A stretch of 64,000 nucleotides of DNA from Sphingomonas sanguinis (GCF_019297835.1 NZ_CP079203.1:3414001-3478000), one strand, 5' to 3'; shown: positions 17,127-26,308, counted from the first letter of the stretch. Numbers and translations: made by a program. The notes: a model not told the origin generated them from the sequence alone.

Positions 17127-17573
17127 ATGAACATGCTTTTGATCGCCGGGCTCGCGCTCGGCGGTGTTGTAGCCTCCGACGGGGCGCTCGAGCACCGCGT
17201 CCAGCTCGACCATCATTCGGGCCCGGTCGCGGTCCGCTACAGCGCCGATGTCGGCGTGACCCATAAGCAGATCGGCGCGGTGACGACCGGCGGCCGCCCC
17301 TCGACGCTGCGCTGCCTGTGGAGTGCCAACGTCACCGTCCACCGCGAAGCGCGGGGCGCCGGCGGTACGGCGCTGATGCGCAGCGCGGCGCAGGATCGCG
17401 TGATCGAGGGCAGCCGCCCCGGCTGGTGCAGCACCAACCGTGCCGCCATCGCGCAGGAGGTCGCCCAGCGTCAGGACGCGGTGCGCCATCACCTTCAGGC
17501 CGTGGCGCAGGAAGACCATGGCCTGTTGCGCGCCGAGATGGATCGTCTCGATGCCGAGACGCGCGCCGGATGA
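17127..17573 (+). CDS. Secreted protein of unknown function, coupled to a TorF-type porin gene
   Basis: Three ATG codons stand in a row (17121, 17124, 17127) right after GAAGGAG; the third is chosen for spacing. The product is about 148 residues with a short hydrophobic signal (MLLIAGLALGGVVAS), a strand-rich middle (HRVQLDHHSGPVAVRYSADV), two Cys (TLRCLW and PGWCST) that could form a disulfide, and a helical C-terminus with Gln/Glu/Arg. The stop overlaps the next ATG (ATGA), so the two are translationally coupled and probably act together at the envelope. I do not recognise the family. Confidence 0.72.
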   Translation: MNMLLIAGLALGGVVASDGALEHRVQLDHHSGPVAVRYSADVGVTHKQIGAVTTGGRPSTLRCLWSANVTVHREARGAGGTALMRSAAQDRVIEGSRPGWCSTNRAAIAQEVAQRQDAVRHHLQAVAQEDHGLLRAEMDRLDAETRAG

Positions 17574-18310
17574 GCTTGCGTATCATTGCCTTGGGTGTCG
17601 TGTTGGGCATCACCATCGCCTCGCCGCTCCTCGCGCAGGAGCGGCCTTCGATCGGCGTCGAGCTGAACAGCGACGAGAATCGCCGGGGCCTGAGCTGGAG
17701 CGGGGGGCGGGTATCGCCCTCCGCCGATATCTTCGCGACGAGCGGACCGTTCGAGGCGAGCGGCCGAATCGTGGCGCTTCGTGAATCGCCGCGGCATGGC
17801 GGCGCAGGGGTGGTCGGCGATCTGAGCCTCGGTGCCTCCACCCTGCTGGGCCCGGTGACGGTGCGCGGCCGCGTGACCGGGCATCTGTTCGGCGGGGCGG
17901 GCTTGAATGCCGATTATGTCGAACTGGGCGGGTCGGCGGCCTATACGCTGGGCCCGGTGCAGGTCGATGCGGGCGCGGACTATGCACCGTCGCAAAGCGC
18001 GATCGGCGGCGACAATCTCTATCTTCATGCCGGAGCCCAGGCGGGCATACCGGGCACGCCCTGGACGCTGCTGGCCGGGCTCGGCCACTCTTCCGGCAAG
18101 ACCGACGATCCGTTCCGTGCCGCGCGGCTTCGGCCCGGTGGCGACTATACCGACTGGCGGGTCGGGGTGGAGCATGTCGCCGGGCCGGTGACCCTGGGTC
18201 TGGACTATGTCGGCACCGACCTGTCGGAGCAGGCGGCCTCCGCCTTTCCGCTGGCCGATGCGCGGCATTCGGGCGACCGGATCGTCGGGCGGGTGCGCTT
18301 CGGGTTCTAA
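17570..18310 (+). CDS. TorF family putative outer-membrane porin
   Basis: A 246-residue protein with a clean signal peptide (MSLRIIALGVVLGITIASPLLAQ) and alternating amphipathic strands ending in an aromatic residue (VRFGF), as outer-membrane barrels do. It shares with the minus-strand protein at 27739 the block DNLYLHAGAQAGIPGTPWT and the same length class, so the two are paralogs of the TorF/TIGR02001 porin family. The ATG overlaps the preceding TGA. The cargo is unknown. Confidence 0.78.
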   Translation: MSLRIIALGVVLGITIASPLLAQERPSIGVELNSDENRRGLSWSGGRVSPSADIFATSGPFEASGRIVALRESPRHGGAGVVGDLSLGASTLLGPVTVRGRVTGHLFGGAGLNADYVELGGSAAYTLGPVQVDAGADYAPSQSAIGGDNLYLHAGAQAGIPGTPWTLLAGLGHSSGKTDDPFRAARLRPGGDYTDWRVGVEHVAGPVTLGLDYVGTDLSEQAASAFPLADARHSGDRIVGRVRFGF

Positions 18311-18397
18311 AGGCCAGTTTGAAATTCGACGGAAGCGTGCCGTAGGTCCCATGTTTTTAACAGTTTCAGAGGCACGCTGATCACTGGCCACAAGTCT

Positions 18398-18564
18398 CTC
18401 CCCTCCCGCAGGCGGGAGGGGATGGGGGAGGGTAACGCCCTAAGCTGCATTGCCCGTGGCTTGGCCCCCACCCCAAACCAGTTTCAGGTAAATGATGCCC
18501 CGCATCATTTAGGTCATGCCGGGGGCATGACCGACCTGAAACTCCCCTGCCGGGAGGAGGGGCT
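18398..18564. repeat. Family 4 repeat (CCCTCCCGCAGGCGGGAGGG) enclosing a structured insert
   Basis: A hairpin unit CCCTCCCGCAGGCGGGAGGG at 18401-18420 with GATGGGGGAGGG behind it, and an inverted partial copy near 18543-18564, bracket a separate folded sequence. Family 4 recurs at 32171-32297 and 53962-54062. Confidence 0.8.
18480..18543. repeat. Perfect three-way-junction palindrome
   Basis: Three perfect stems nest: AGTTTCAGGT (18480-18489) with ACCTGAAACT (18534-18543) outside; AAATGATGC (18490-18498) with GCATCATTT (18502-18510); and GGTCATGCC (18512-18520) with GGCATGACC (18524-18532). Loops are three bases and only two bases are unpaired at the junction. In RNA or extruded DNA this would be a cloverleaf-like element. 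It sits between the convergent ends of the porin and the JAB gene. Confidence 0.85.
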
Positions 18565-18566
18565 TT

Positions 18567-18959
18567 TTAGACCAGCCCCTCTTCTCGCAAACTGAGCACT
18601 CTGCCGCCGCCCAGGATCAGGTGGTCGAGCAGCATCACGTCCAGCGCCGCCAAGCCCTGTGCCAGCCGCCGGGTCAGCGACAGGTCCGCCGCGCTGGGTC
18701 GCGTATCCCCATCGGGGTGGTTGTGCGCGATCAGCACGGCGCTCGCCCCCAGCAGGATCGCGTCGTGGGCGATCCGGGCAACCGGGACCGTCACCGAATC
18801 ATGCCGTCCCGCGACATGGCGCAAGCCCAACAGCATCCGTTCCGAACCCAGATAGGCGATCCCCATCGCCTCCTTGTCCCCACGATCCAGCCCGCCAAAC
18901 AAGGCCAGGGCGTCGCGACGCGTGGCGATGCGGAGGGGACGGCGGGGCAAGCGGTACAC
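18567..18959 (-). CDS. Short JAB/MPN (RadC-like) domain protein
   Basis: A 130-residue protein that is almost only a JAB metalloprotease-like domain. The metal motif HNHPDGDTRPSAAD (His-x-His plus Asp) is intact, and a Glu in the GDKEAMG segment could complete it. Full RadC proteins are about 220 residues with an N-terminal helix-hairpin-helix part, which is missing here. The GTG start at 18959 has AGGA 6 bases upstream; no other start is better. The molecular role of RadC proteins is unsettled despite the old DNA-repair label. It diverges from thyA with 100 bases between. Confidence 0.8.
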   Translation of the reverse strand: MYRLPRRPLRIATRRDALALFGGLDRGDKEAMGIAYLGSERMLLGLRHVAGRHDSVTVPVARIAHDAILLGASAVLIAHNHPDGDTRPSAADLSLTRRLAQGLAALDVMLLDHLILGGGRVLSLREEGLV

Positions 18960-19059
18960 GACCAGTCCTGCCGTGTGGTGCGACGTGATGCACGTTCGGC
19001 TCTGTCCGTTTCCGACACGGCTGCTTGGCTCAGGCCCCGCACGGCGCTAGGCCCAGATC

Positions 19060-19854
19060 ATGCGGCAATATCTCGATCTCATGGACCGGGTCCTGACCCA
19101 GGGCGTGCAGCAGATGGACCGGACCGGCACCGGCACGCTGTCGGTCTTCGGCCACCAGATGCGCTTCGATCTGGCCAAGGGCTTTCCGGCCCTGACCACC
19201 AAGAAACTCCACCTGCGCTCGATCATCGTCGAGCTTTTGTGGTTCCTGCGCGGCGACACCAATGTCCGCTGGCTTCAGGATCGCCGGGTGAGCATCTGGG
19301 ACGAATGGGCCGACGAGCAGGGCGATCTCGGCCCCGTCTATGGCAAGCAGTGGCGCGACTGGGCGACGGCCGACGGCCGCCATATCGACCAGATCGCCGA
19401 GCTGGTCGAGCAAATCCGCACCCAGCCCGCCTCGCGCCGCCAGATCGTCTCCGCCTGGAACCCCGGCGATCTGCACGCCATGGCGCTGGCCCCGTGCCAC
19501 TGCCTGTTCCAGACCCATGTCGCGAACGGCCGCCTGTCGCTGCAACTCTATCAGCGGTCGGCCGACATCTTCCTGGGCGTGCCGTTCAACATCGCCTCCT
19601 ATGCGCTGCTGACCCATATGCTGGCGCAGCAATGCGATCTGGAGGTGGGCGAGTTCATCTGGACCGGCGGCGACTGCCATCTGTACCTGAACCATCTGGA
19701 TCAGGCCAAGACCCAGTTGGGTCGCGAGCCGGGCGCGCTGCCGCGCCTGGAAATCCTACGCCGCCCGGATGCCATTGACGGTTATGAGCCCGAGGATTTC
19801 GTGCTGCACGACTATGTCGCGCAACCCCATATCAAGGCGCCGGTCGCGATATGA
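19060..19854 (+). CDS. thyA: Thymidylate synthase
   Basis: A 264-residue enzyme that methylates dUMP to dTMP using methylene-tetrahydrofolate. The nucleophile is Cys146 in LAPCHCLFQ, and the family signature runs through FNIASYALL and the dUMP site. Length equals that of E. coli ThyA. The ATG at 19060 begins [12 protein letters not shown]. Its stop overlaps the folA start (ATGA), so the dihydrofolate produced is recycled by the next enzyme from the same message. Confidence 0.97.
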   Translation: MRQYLDLMDRVLTQGVQQMDRTGTGTLSVFGHQMRFDLAKGFPALTTKKLHLRSIIVELLWFLRGDTNVRWLQDRRVSIWDEWADEQGDLGPVYGKQWRDWATADGRHIDQIAELVEQIRTQPASRRQIVSAWNPGDLHAMALAPCHCLFQTHVANGRLSLQLYQRSADIFLGVPFNIASYALLTHMLAQQCDLEVGEFIWTGGDCHLYLNHLDQAKTQLGREPGALPRLEILRRPDAIDGYEPEDFVLHDYVAQPHIKAPVAI

Positions 19855-20318
19855 TCACACTGGTCCTTGCCCGCGCGCGCAACGGGGTGATCGGGCGCGA
19901 GGGGGGGCTGCCCTGGCACCTGCCCGCCGATCTCAAGCGGTTCAAGGCGCTGACCATGGGCAAGCCGATGATCATGGGCCGCAAGACCTTCGAGAGTTTC
20001 CCCGCCCCGCTGCCGGGGCGGCGGCATATCGTCCTGACCCGCGACCCCACCTGGAGCGCACCGGGTGCCGAGGTGGCACGCGACGTCGCGGGCGCGCTTG
20101 CACTGGCGGGCGAGGGGCCTGTGGCGGTGATCGGGGGGGCGGAAATCTTCGACCTGTTCCGCGATATCGCCGACCGGGTGGAATTGACCGAAATCAATAT
20201 CGATGCCGAGGGCGATACTGTTGTTGCCCCGTTTTCGGATTGGCGCGAAGTAGAACGACAGGATCATCCTGCCATTGATAATCGCCCGGGCTATTCCTTT
20301 GTGACGCTGCAGCGATGA
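19851..20318 (+). CDS. folA: Dihydrofolate reductase
   Basis: A 155-residue NADPH-dependent enzyme that regenerates tetrahydrofolate. Visible motifs are [21 protein letters not shown] (active-site loop with Trp and Asp), MGRKTFESF and VIGGAEIF. It overlaps thyA by 4 bases. The AT-rich 110-base gap behind it precedes the GGDEF-like gene and contains no clear terminator. Confidence 0.97.
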   Translation: MITLVLARARNGVIGREGGLPWHLPADLKRFKALTMGKPMIMGRKTFESFPAPLPGRRHIVLTRDPTWSAPGAEVARDVAGALALAGEGPVAVIGGAEIFDLFRDIADRVELTEINIDAEGDTVVAPFSDWREVERQDHPAIDNRPGYSFVTLQR

Positions 20319-20428
20319 CAGAAGGATGCAGTCTCCGTAGGAATAACCATTTTGGCAAAAATTTCTTAATCCATCTTCATTTGTTAATTCGATATCCGTA
20401 AACCCTTGGTCGGATAAAGAATTGCGGC

Positions 20429-21496
20429 ATGAACCGCATTCGTCTTGGCAACGGGCAGTGTCGGATGATCATCGATGGGGGGAATGCGCAGGAGCGCCGG
20501 GCGGGCAGCGATCCGGTCGGCATCCTGGACGCCAGTCATGAGGCGATTGAATTTCTTGATCGGCATCGACTGGCTCGGACTACCACCAGCTACGCGCTGG
20601 CGCTCCAGACCATACTCCACCCCTATGGCCCGCTTGGTGGCGAGGTCTCGCGGCGTACCGATGGCGGTATCCGCCTGACCGAAGACGATGTCCGCGAACT
20701 GATGCCGCTGGTCCGCGAGCATGAGGTCGCCGATCTCGGGCTCGGCCGGATCCAGATGGAGCAGGACCTGGGCGAACAGGCCGAGACGCTGGAGGCGCTG
20801 ACCTCCGACGCCAGGGCGATCACCAGCGACTTCTCGGAGCAGGTCACGGCGCTGTCCCATGCGCATCGCAGCAATGATTTCGGCCCCGACACGCGCGCCA
20901 TCGCAACGCTGCTCGAACAGCTGATCGCGCGCATTTCCAAGACCGAGCGCGACCTGGAGGAACTGGCGGGTAATATCGCGGGCCTGCGCTCCCGGATGGA
21001 GCCGGGCGCCGCCGACGATCGGATCGATCAACTGACCGGCGTCACTAGCCGGACCGGCGCGCATGCGATGATCGAGGGGCTAACCAATGAACCGCATGGC
21101 TATGTTCTGGCGGCGTGCAGCCTGGACGACCTGGAGGGCATCAACGAGCGTTACGGGCGTTCGGTCGCCGATAATGTCCTGCGCGCCTTCGTCGCCACGT
21201 TGCGCCAGTCGTGCGAGGGGACGGAGATCGTCCGCTGGCAGGGCAATCTGTTCCTGGTCGTGCTGCGCGGGCGACCGCTGTCGACGCTGGCGGGCATGAT
21301 GGAAGATGCGCGCGCCGCGATGCGCGAGCGGACGCTCAAGTTGCGGGGAACGGGCGAGCCGATCGGGGCCGTCACCATGTCGGGCGGCGTCGCGGTCGGC
21401 GTCGGCGTGCCGTTGGAGGACACGCTGGCCCGCGCCGACATGCTGCGCGATCTGGCGAGCGGCGGCCTGGGCAACCGCATCCTGTCGCGCGCCTAG
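20429..21496 (+). CDS. Degenerate GGDEF-domain protein with unknown N-terminal region
   Basis: A 355-residue protein. The C-terminal 160 residues follow a diguanylate cyclase fold: DQLTGVTSRTGAHAMI (normally DxLTGLxNR), CSLDDLEGINERYGRSVADNVL (the DxDxFKxxND helix), and late MSGGVAVGVG and ADMLR. The catalytic GGDEF loop is replaced by RWQGNLFLVVL, and acidic metal ligands are lost, so it cannot make c-di-GMP and may be a binding or structural protein. The N-terminal part (1-190) has helices with a likely coiled coil around 105-185. It stands 33 bases before ribF, perhaps in one transcript. Confidence 0.8.
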   Translation: MNRIRLGNGQCRMIIDGGNAQERRAGSDPVGILDASHEAIEFLDRHRLARTTTSYALALQTILHPYGPLGGEVSRRTDGGIRLTEDDVRELMPLVREHEVADLGLGRIQMEQDLGEQAETLEALTSDARAITSDFSEQVTALSHAHRSNDFGPDTRAIATLLEQLIARISKTERDLEELAGNIAGLRSRMEPGAADDRIDQLTGVTSRTGAHAMIEGLTNEPHGYVLAACSLDDLEGINERYGRSVADNVLRAFVATLRQSCEGTEIVRWQGNLFLVVLRGRPLSTLAGMMEDARAAMRERTLKLRGTGEPIGAVTMSGGVAVGVGVPLEDTLARADMLRDLASGGLGNRILSRA

Positions 21497-21529
21497 CCAA
21501 TTCGGCGCGGCCTGTTATAGCGCGCGGTC

Positions 21530-22468
21530 ATGCAGCGTGTTGACGGCGCGGGGCCTATCCCGGCGCATCTGGCGGGCGGAATCGTCGCGCTGGGCAATTT
21601 CGATGGATTCCATCTGGGGCATCAGGCGGTGGTCGGTGCCGCCGTCGCCCGTGCGCGCGCCGAAGGCCGCCCGGCGCTGGTCGCCACCTTCGACCCGCAT
21701 CCGATCCGTTACTTCAGGCCCGACGCCGCGCCCTTCCGACTGACCACGCTCGACCAGCGCGAACGGCTGTTCGCCGCTGCTGGCGTCGATGCGATGGTGG
21801 TGTTCCGCTTCGACGAGGAACTGGCCGCGCTGTCGGCGGAGAATTTCGTCCGATTGCGTCTGCTGGCTGCGTTGCGGGTCGGCGGCGTGGTGACGGGCGA
21901 AGACTTCACCTTCGGTCGTGCACGCAGCGGCGATGTGACGTCCTTGCGCGCCTGGGGCCGGGCGCACGGCTTTTCGACCGATGCGGTGGCGCCGGTGATG
22001 CTCGACGGCGAGACGATTTCGTCCAGCCGGATTCGCGCAGCGCTGACCGCAGGTGACCCGGAGACGGCGGCGCGGTTGCTGACCCGACCCTATACCATCC
22101 AGGGCGTGGTGCAGCACGGCGACAAGCTGGGCCGCACCATCGGCTATCCGACCGCCAATCTCGACATGAGCGAATATCTGCGCCCCGCTTACGGCATCTA
22201 TGCGGTACGCGGGCGGCTGGACGACGGCCGGGTGCTCGACGGGGCCGCTAATCTGGGCATTCGGCCGCAGTTCGATCCGCCCAAGGAGTTGCTGGAGCCG
22301 CATTTTTTCGACTTTAGCGGTGACCTGTACGGACAGCGCCTGTCGGTCGAGCTGATCGCCTATCTGCGGCCCGAGGCGAAATTCGATTCGCTGGGTGCCC
22401 TGGTCACGCAGATGGATGCGGACTGCGCGCGTGCCCGCGTGATACTTTCATCGCATAATCCGGCATGA
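21530..22468 (+). CDS. ribF: Bifunctional riboflavin kinase / FMN adenylyltransferase
   Basis: A 312-residue enzyme making FMN and then FAD. The N-terminal adenylyltransferase shows GNFDGFHLGHQAVV (HxGH nucleotidyl-transfer motif) and ISSSRIRAALTAGD; the C-terminal kinase domain shows GRTIGYPTANLDM and GVYA-like YGIYAVRGRL, ending in the conserved glutamate region LSVELIAYLRPEAKFDS. It is followed 35 bases later by ileS and then lspA, a widespread bacterial gene order. Confidence 0.96.
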   Translation: MQRVDGAGPIPAHLAGGIVALGNFDGFHLGHQAVVGAAVARARAEGRPALVATFDPHPIRYFRPDAAPFRLTTLDQRERLFAAAGVDAMVVFRFDEELAALSAENFVRLRLLAALRVGGVVTGEDFTFGRARSGDVTSLRAWGRAHGFSTDAVAPVMLDGETISSSRIRAALTAGDPETAARLLTRPYTIQGVVQHGDKLGRTIGYPTANLDMSEYLRPAYGIYAVRGRLDDGRVLDGAANLGIRPQFDPPKELLEPHFFDFSGDLYGQRLSVELIAYLRPEAKFDSLGALVTQMDADCARARVILSSHNPA

Positions 22469-22503
22469 CGTGTTAACCTAAAGTCGTTAAGGGCCTGTCC
22501 CCT

Positions 22504-25335
22504 ATGAGCGACGCGCCCGATTTCCGCGACACTGTCTTCCTGCCGAAGACCGATTTCCCCATGAAGGCGGGACTTGCCGCCAAGGAACCGGCGATCCTGG
22601 ATCGCTGGGCCAGAATGGGGCTGTACGACCGCCTGCGCCGCGAGCGTCAGGGGCGCGAGCGGTTCATCCTGCATGACGGCCCGCCTTATGCGAATGGCGA
22701 CATTCACATGGGCCATGCGCTCAACAAGGTGCTGAAGGACATCATCGTCCGTTCGCAGACCCTGATGGGCAAGGACGCGCCCTATGTCCCCGGCTGGGAC
22801 TGCCACGGCCTGCCGATCGAGTGGAAGGTCGAGGAGGCCTATCGCGCCAAGAAGCTGAACAAGGACGAGGTGCCCGTCGCGCAGTTCCGCGCCGAGTGTC
22901 GTGCCTATGCCGATACCTGGGTCGGCACGCAGAAGGCGCAGTTCGAGCGGCTGGGCGTGATGGGCGACTGGGCCAATCCGTACCTGACCATGACCTATGA
23001 CGCCGAGGCGGTGATTGCGGGCGAACTGCTGAAGTTCGCCGAATCGGGCCAGCTCTACCGCGGCGCCAAGCCGGTCATGTGGTCGCCGGTCGAAAAGACC
23101 GCGCTGGCCGAGGCCGAGGTCGAATATGAAGACATCGTCTCGACCCAGATCGATGTCGGGTTCGAGGTCGTATCCTGCCCCGAATATCCCGATCTGGTCG
23201 GCGCGCTGGCGGTCATCTGGACCACCACCCCCTGGACGATCCCGGTCAACCAGGCGCTGAGCTATGGCGAGGCGATCGACTATCTGCACTTCGAGTGCGA
23301 CGGCCGCCGCTATCTGGTCGCCGAGCCGCTGCTGCCTGCCTTTACCAAGCGCACCGGCATTTCGATGAAGGGATTCCTGGCGCTGGCGAAAGGCCCGGTG
23401 CTGGAGGGCGCGACCGCGCTCCATCCGATGCACAAGCTGGGCGGTTTCTTCGCCAAGCCGCGTCCGTTCCTGCCCGGCGATTTCGTCACCACCGATGCCG
23501 GTACGGGCCTGGTCCATATGGCCCCCGACCACGGCGAGGACGACTTTCTGCTGTGCAAGGCGCACGGCATCGACCCGGTCTTCGCGGTGCAGGGCGACGG
23601 CACCTATCGCCCCGACTGGGCGTGGCTGGGCGGCCAGGGCAGCGTCATCAACAAGAAGTTCGTGTCCGCCGACGGCCCGATCTGTTCGGACCTGCGCGAG
23701 GTCGGCGCGCTGCTGTCCGCCTCGGACGATTTCCAGCACAGCTATCCGCACAGCTGGCGGTCCAAGGCGAAGGTCATCTTCCGCGCGACGCCGCAATGGT
23801 TCATCCCGATGGACCGCGCCGATGCGACACTGATCCCCGAGATGGCGATGGCCAATGTCGACCCGATCTCGGGCGTGACGCCGCTGCTCACCGTGCCGCT
23901 GGGCAATGGCGCAACGCTCCGCCAGACCGCGCTGGACGCGATCGAGCGCACCCGCTGGGTGCCCGAGCGCAGCCGCAACCGCATCCGTTCGATGGTGGAA
24001 GGGCGTCCCGACTGGGTCATCAGCCGCCAGCGCGCCTGGGGCGTGCCGATCGCGCTCTATGTGAACCGCCAGACCGGCGAATATCTCGCCGACAAGGACG
24101 TCAACGCGCGCATCCTCGCCGCCTTCCGCGCAGGCGGGGCCGATGCGTGGTTCACCGCCGACCATCAGGCGCTGCTCGGTGCCGATTATAACCTCGCCGA
24201 TTTCGAGCCGGTCAACGACATCCTGGACGTGTGGTTCGACTCCGGCTCGACCCATGCCTTCGTGATCGAGGCGCGCTATGGCGAGGGTACGCGCGCGAAC
24301 CTGTATCTCGAAGGATCGGACCAGCATCGCGGCTGGTTCCAGTCGTCGCTGCTCGAGTCGTGCGGCACGCGCGGCCGCGCGCCTTACGACGCGGTGCTGA
24401 CCCACGGGTTCGCGCTCGACGGGCAGGGGCGCAAGATGTCCAAGTCGCTGGGCAATGTCGTCGATCCGCTGAAGATCATCGGCGAGTCGGGGGCCGACAT
24501 CCTGCGCATCTGGACCGCCTCGACCGATTATTTCGAGGATGTCCGCATCGGCAAGGAGGTGCTCGCCACTGCCTCGGACAGCTATCGCAAGCTGCGCAAC
24601 ACCTTCCGCTATCTGCTTGGCGCGCTCGACGGGTTCAGCGAGAAAGAGCGTATCTCGTTCGATGCGATGCCCGAGCTGGAGCGTTATGTCCTGGCGCGTC
24701 TGACCCAGCTCGACACCGAGCTGCGGCGTGCGGCCGACGCGTATGAGTTCAACCGCTATTTGCGCGCGCTGACCGATTTCGCGAATGAGGACCTGTCGGC
24801 CTTCTTCTTCGATATCCGAAAGGACTCGCTCTATTGCGACGCCGCGACCGATCCGAAGCGTCGCAGCTATCGTACCGTGCTCGACATCCTGTTCCACGCA
24901 TTGGTCCGCTACGCCGCGCCGATCCTGTGCTTTACCGCCGAGGAAGTGTGGCAGGCGCGTTATCCGTCGGAGGATGGCTCGGTCCATCTGCTCGAATGGC
25001 CGGAACTGCCGCAGCTGGGCGAGGACGAGGCGCTGATGGCGCGCTGGACCGAAATTCGCGGGCTTCGCGCGCAGGTGACCGAGGCGATCGAGCCGCTGCG
25101 CCGCGAAAAGACCGTGCGCTCATCCAACGAGGCCGAGGTGACCGTGCCCTCGCTGCCGCTGGAGCCGCACGCCCTGGCCGAGGCGTTCATCGTCGCGGAT
25201 GTGCGGATCGCCGATACGGTCTCCGTCACCCGGACGGACAAGCACAAATGCGGTCGCTGCTGGCGCCACCTGCCCGATGTTTCGGCGGATGGCGAACTGT
25301 GCGGCCGTTGTGCCGAGGTGGTCGCGCATGGCTAA
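22504..25335 (+). CDS. ileS: Isoleucyl-tRNA synthetase
   Basis: A 943-residue class I synthetase charging tRNA-Ile. The HIGH-type motif is HMGH in NGDIHMGHALNK (near residue 70), the CP1 editing domain holds the threonine-rich TTPWTIPVNQ loop, and KMSKS is present (GRKMSKSLGN). The C-terminal zinc finger is CGRCW...CGRC. Length is normal for the bacterial type with the zinc end. It overlaps lspA by 8 bases. Confidence 0.97.
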   Translation: MSDAPDFRDTVFLPKTDFPMKAGLAAKEPAILDRWARMGLYDRLRRERQGRERFILHDGPPYANGDIHMGHALNKVLKDIIVRSQTLMGKDAPYVPGWDCHGLPIEWKVEEAYRAKKLNKDEVPVAQFRAECRAYADTWVGTQKAQFERLGVMGDWANPYLTMTYDAEAVIAGELLKFAESGQLYRGAKPVMWSPVEKTALAEAEVEYEDIVSTQIDVGFEVVSCPEYPDLVGALAVIWTTTPWTIPVNQALSYGEAIDYLHFECDGRRYLVAEPLLPAFTKRTGISMKGFLALAKGPVLEGATALHPMHKLGGFFAKPRPFLPGDFVTTDAGTGLVHMAPDHGEDDFLLCKAHGIDPVFAVQGDGTYRPDWAWLGGQGSVINKKFVSADGPICSDLREVGALLSASDDFQHSYPHSWRSKAKVIFRATPQWFIPMDRADATLIPEMAMANVDPISGVTPLLTVPLGNGATLRQTALDAIERTRWVPERSRNRIRSMVEGRPDWVISRQRAWGVPIALYVNRQTGEYLADKDVNARILAAFRAGGADAWFTADHQALLGADYNLADFEPVNDILDVWFDSGSTHAFVIEARYGEGTRANLYLEGSDQHRGWFQSSLLESCGTRGRAPYDAVLTHGFALDGQGRKMSKSLGNVVDPLKIIGESGADILRIWTASTDYFEDVRIGKEVLATASDSYRKLRNTFRYLLGALDGFSEKERISFDAMPELERYVLARLTQLDTELRRAADAYEFNRYLRALTDFANEDLSAFFFDIRKDSLYCDAATDPKRRSYRTVLDILFHALVRYAAPILCFTAEEVWQARYPSEDGSVHLLEWPELPQLGEDEALMARWTEIRGLRAQVTEAIEPLRREKTVRSSNEAEVTVPSLPLEPHALAEAFIVADVRIADTVSVTRTDKHKCGRCWRHLPDVSADGELCGRCAEVVAHG

Positions 25336-25834
25336 TCTGCCCAAGCGTGGACTGGTGACGGCGCTGGCGCTGTTCCTGGTCGATCAGATCATCAAATGGG
25401 CGGTGACCGGGCCGATGGCTCTCCGGTCGCTCGGTGACGTTCGGGAGATCATGCCGATCTTCAACCTGCGTTTCGTGCCCAATTACGGCATCTCGCTGGG
25501 TCTGCTGACCGCCGACAGCAACGCCTCGCGCTGGGCGCTGGTCGCGATGACCGGGGCGATCGCGCTGGCCGTGGCCTTCTGGATGACGCGCGAGCGCAAC
25601 CCGGTCGATCAGGTCGCGCTCGGCTGTGTGCTGGGCGGGGCGTTGGGCAATATCCTCGACCGGGTGCGGTTCGGCTATGTCGTCGACTTCGCCGATCTGC
25701 ACTTCGGCGAGTGGCGTCCCTTTTTGGTCTTCAATGTCGCCGATGCAGCGATTACGATAGGCGTTCTGGTTTTGCTGGCCCGCGCGCTTCTCGTGCGCGA
25801 CCGGCCCGCTCCCGTGGAGAAGAGCAATGCGTAA
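25328..25834 (+). CDS. lspA: Prolipoprotein signal peptidase (signal peptidase II)
   Basis: A 168-residue inner-membrane aspartyl protease that removes signal peptides from lipoproteins. Four membrane segments are predicted. Catalytic Asp residues stand in GNILDRVRFGYVVDF and FNVADAAI, and the N-terminal DQIIKW motif is present. It overlaps ileS by 8 bases and the next gene by 8 bases, so the three are cotranscribed and translationally coupled. Its substrates include the following gene's product. Confidence 0.96.
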   Translation: MANLPKRGLVTALALFLVDQIIKWAVTGPMALRSLGDVREIMPIFNLRFVPNYGISLGLLTADSNASRWALVAMTGAIALAVAFWMTRERNPVDQVALGCVLGGALGNILDRVRFGYVVDFADLHFGEWRPFLVFNVADAAITIGVLVLLARALLVRDRPAPVEKSNA

Positions 25835-26240
25835 GTTGGTGCCCGTCATCGCAGGTCTGTCCTGCGCCGCGTTGCTGACGGGATGTGGGGCCGGGCGTGG
25901 CCTGGACCGGGCGCGTCCCGACGAATTCGCCGTCGCGCGCCAGCCCTCGCTGGTGATCCCGCCCGACTTCGCGCTGGTCCCGCCGCAGCCGGGCGCCGCG
26001 CCCGTCCAGACCCGTGGCGGCCAGCAGCAGACGCTGGACGCGCTGTTCGGCGGTCAGGCGGCACGCAGCCAGTCGGAATATGGGCTGGTGCAGAATGCCG
26101 GTGCCGATAACGCCGATGCGGGGATCCGCTCGTCAGTCGGCGATCCCGGCACCAATGTCGTCGACAAGGGCGCGACCACCCGCGACATCGTCGCCGCCCC
26201 CGAAGGCGACGGCCAGGACGCACGCGCCGCGACCAAGTGA
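25827..26240 (+). CDS. BamF-type outer-membrane lipoprotein (DUF3035)
   Basis: A 137-residue lipoprotein: signal with lipobox LLTGC, then RARPDEFAVARQPSLVIPPDFALVPPQP, the conserved DUF3035 signature, and a low-complexity tail. Alphaproteobacteria attach a lipoprotein of this family (BamF) to the beta-barrel assembly machine. It overlaps lspA and closes the ribF-ileS-lspA operon, with a terminator 23 bases on. The BamF assignment rests on the short conserved block. Confidence 0.85.
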   Translation: MRKLVPVIAGLSCAALLTGCGAGRGLDRARPDEFAVARQPSLVIPPDFALVPPQPGAAPVQTRGGQQQTLDALFGGQAARSQSEYGLVQNAGADNADAGIRSSVGDPGTNVVDKGATTRDIVAAPEGDGQDARAATK

Positions 26241-26262
26241 CGCCGTACAGCGGTTAGGGAAA

Positions 26263-26299
26263 AGGGCCGGGGGCGGATCGCCTTCCCGGCCCTTTTTTT
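26263..26299 (+). terminator. Intrinsic terminator after the ileS-lspA-BamF operon
   Basis: AGGGCCGGG (26263-26271) pairs perfectly with CCCGGCCCT (26285-26293), and seven T follow from 26293. Confidence 0.9.
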
Positions 26300-26308
26300 C
26301 CCCTCATT

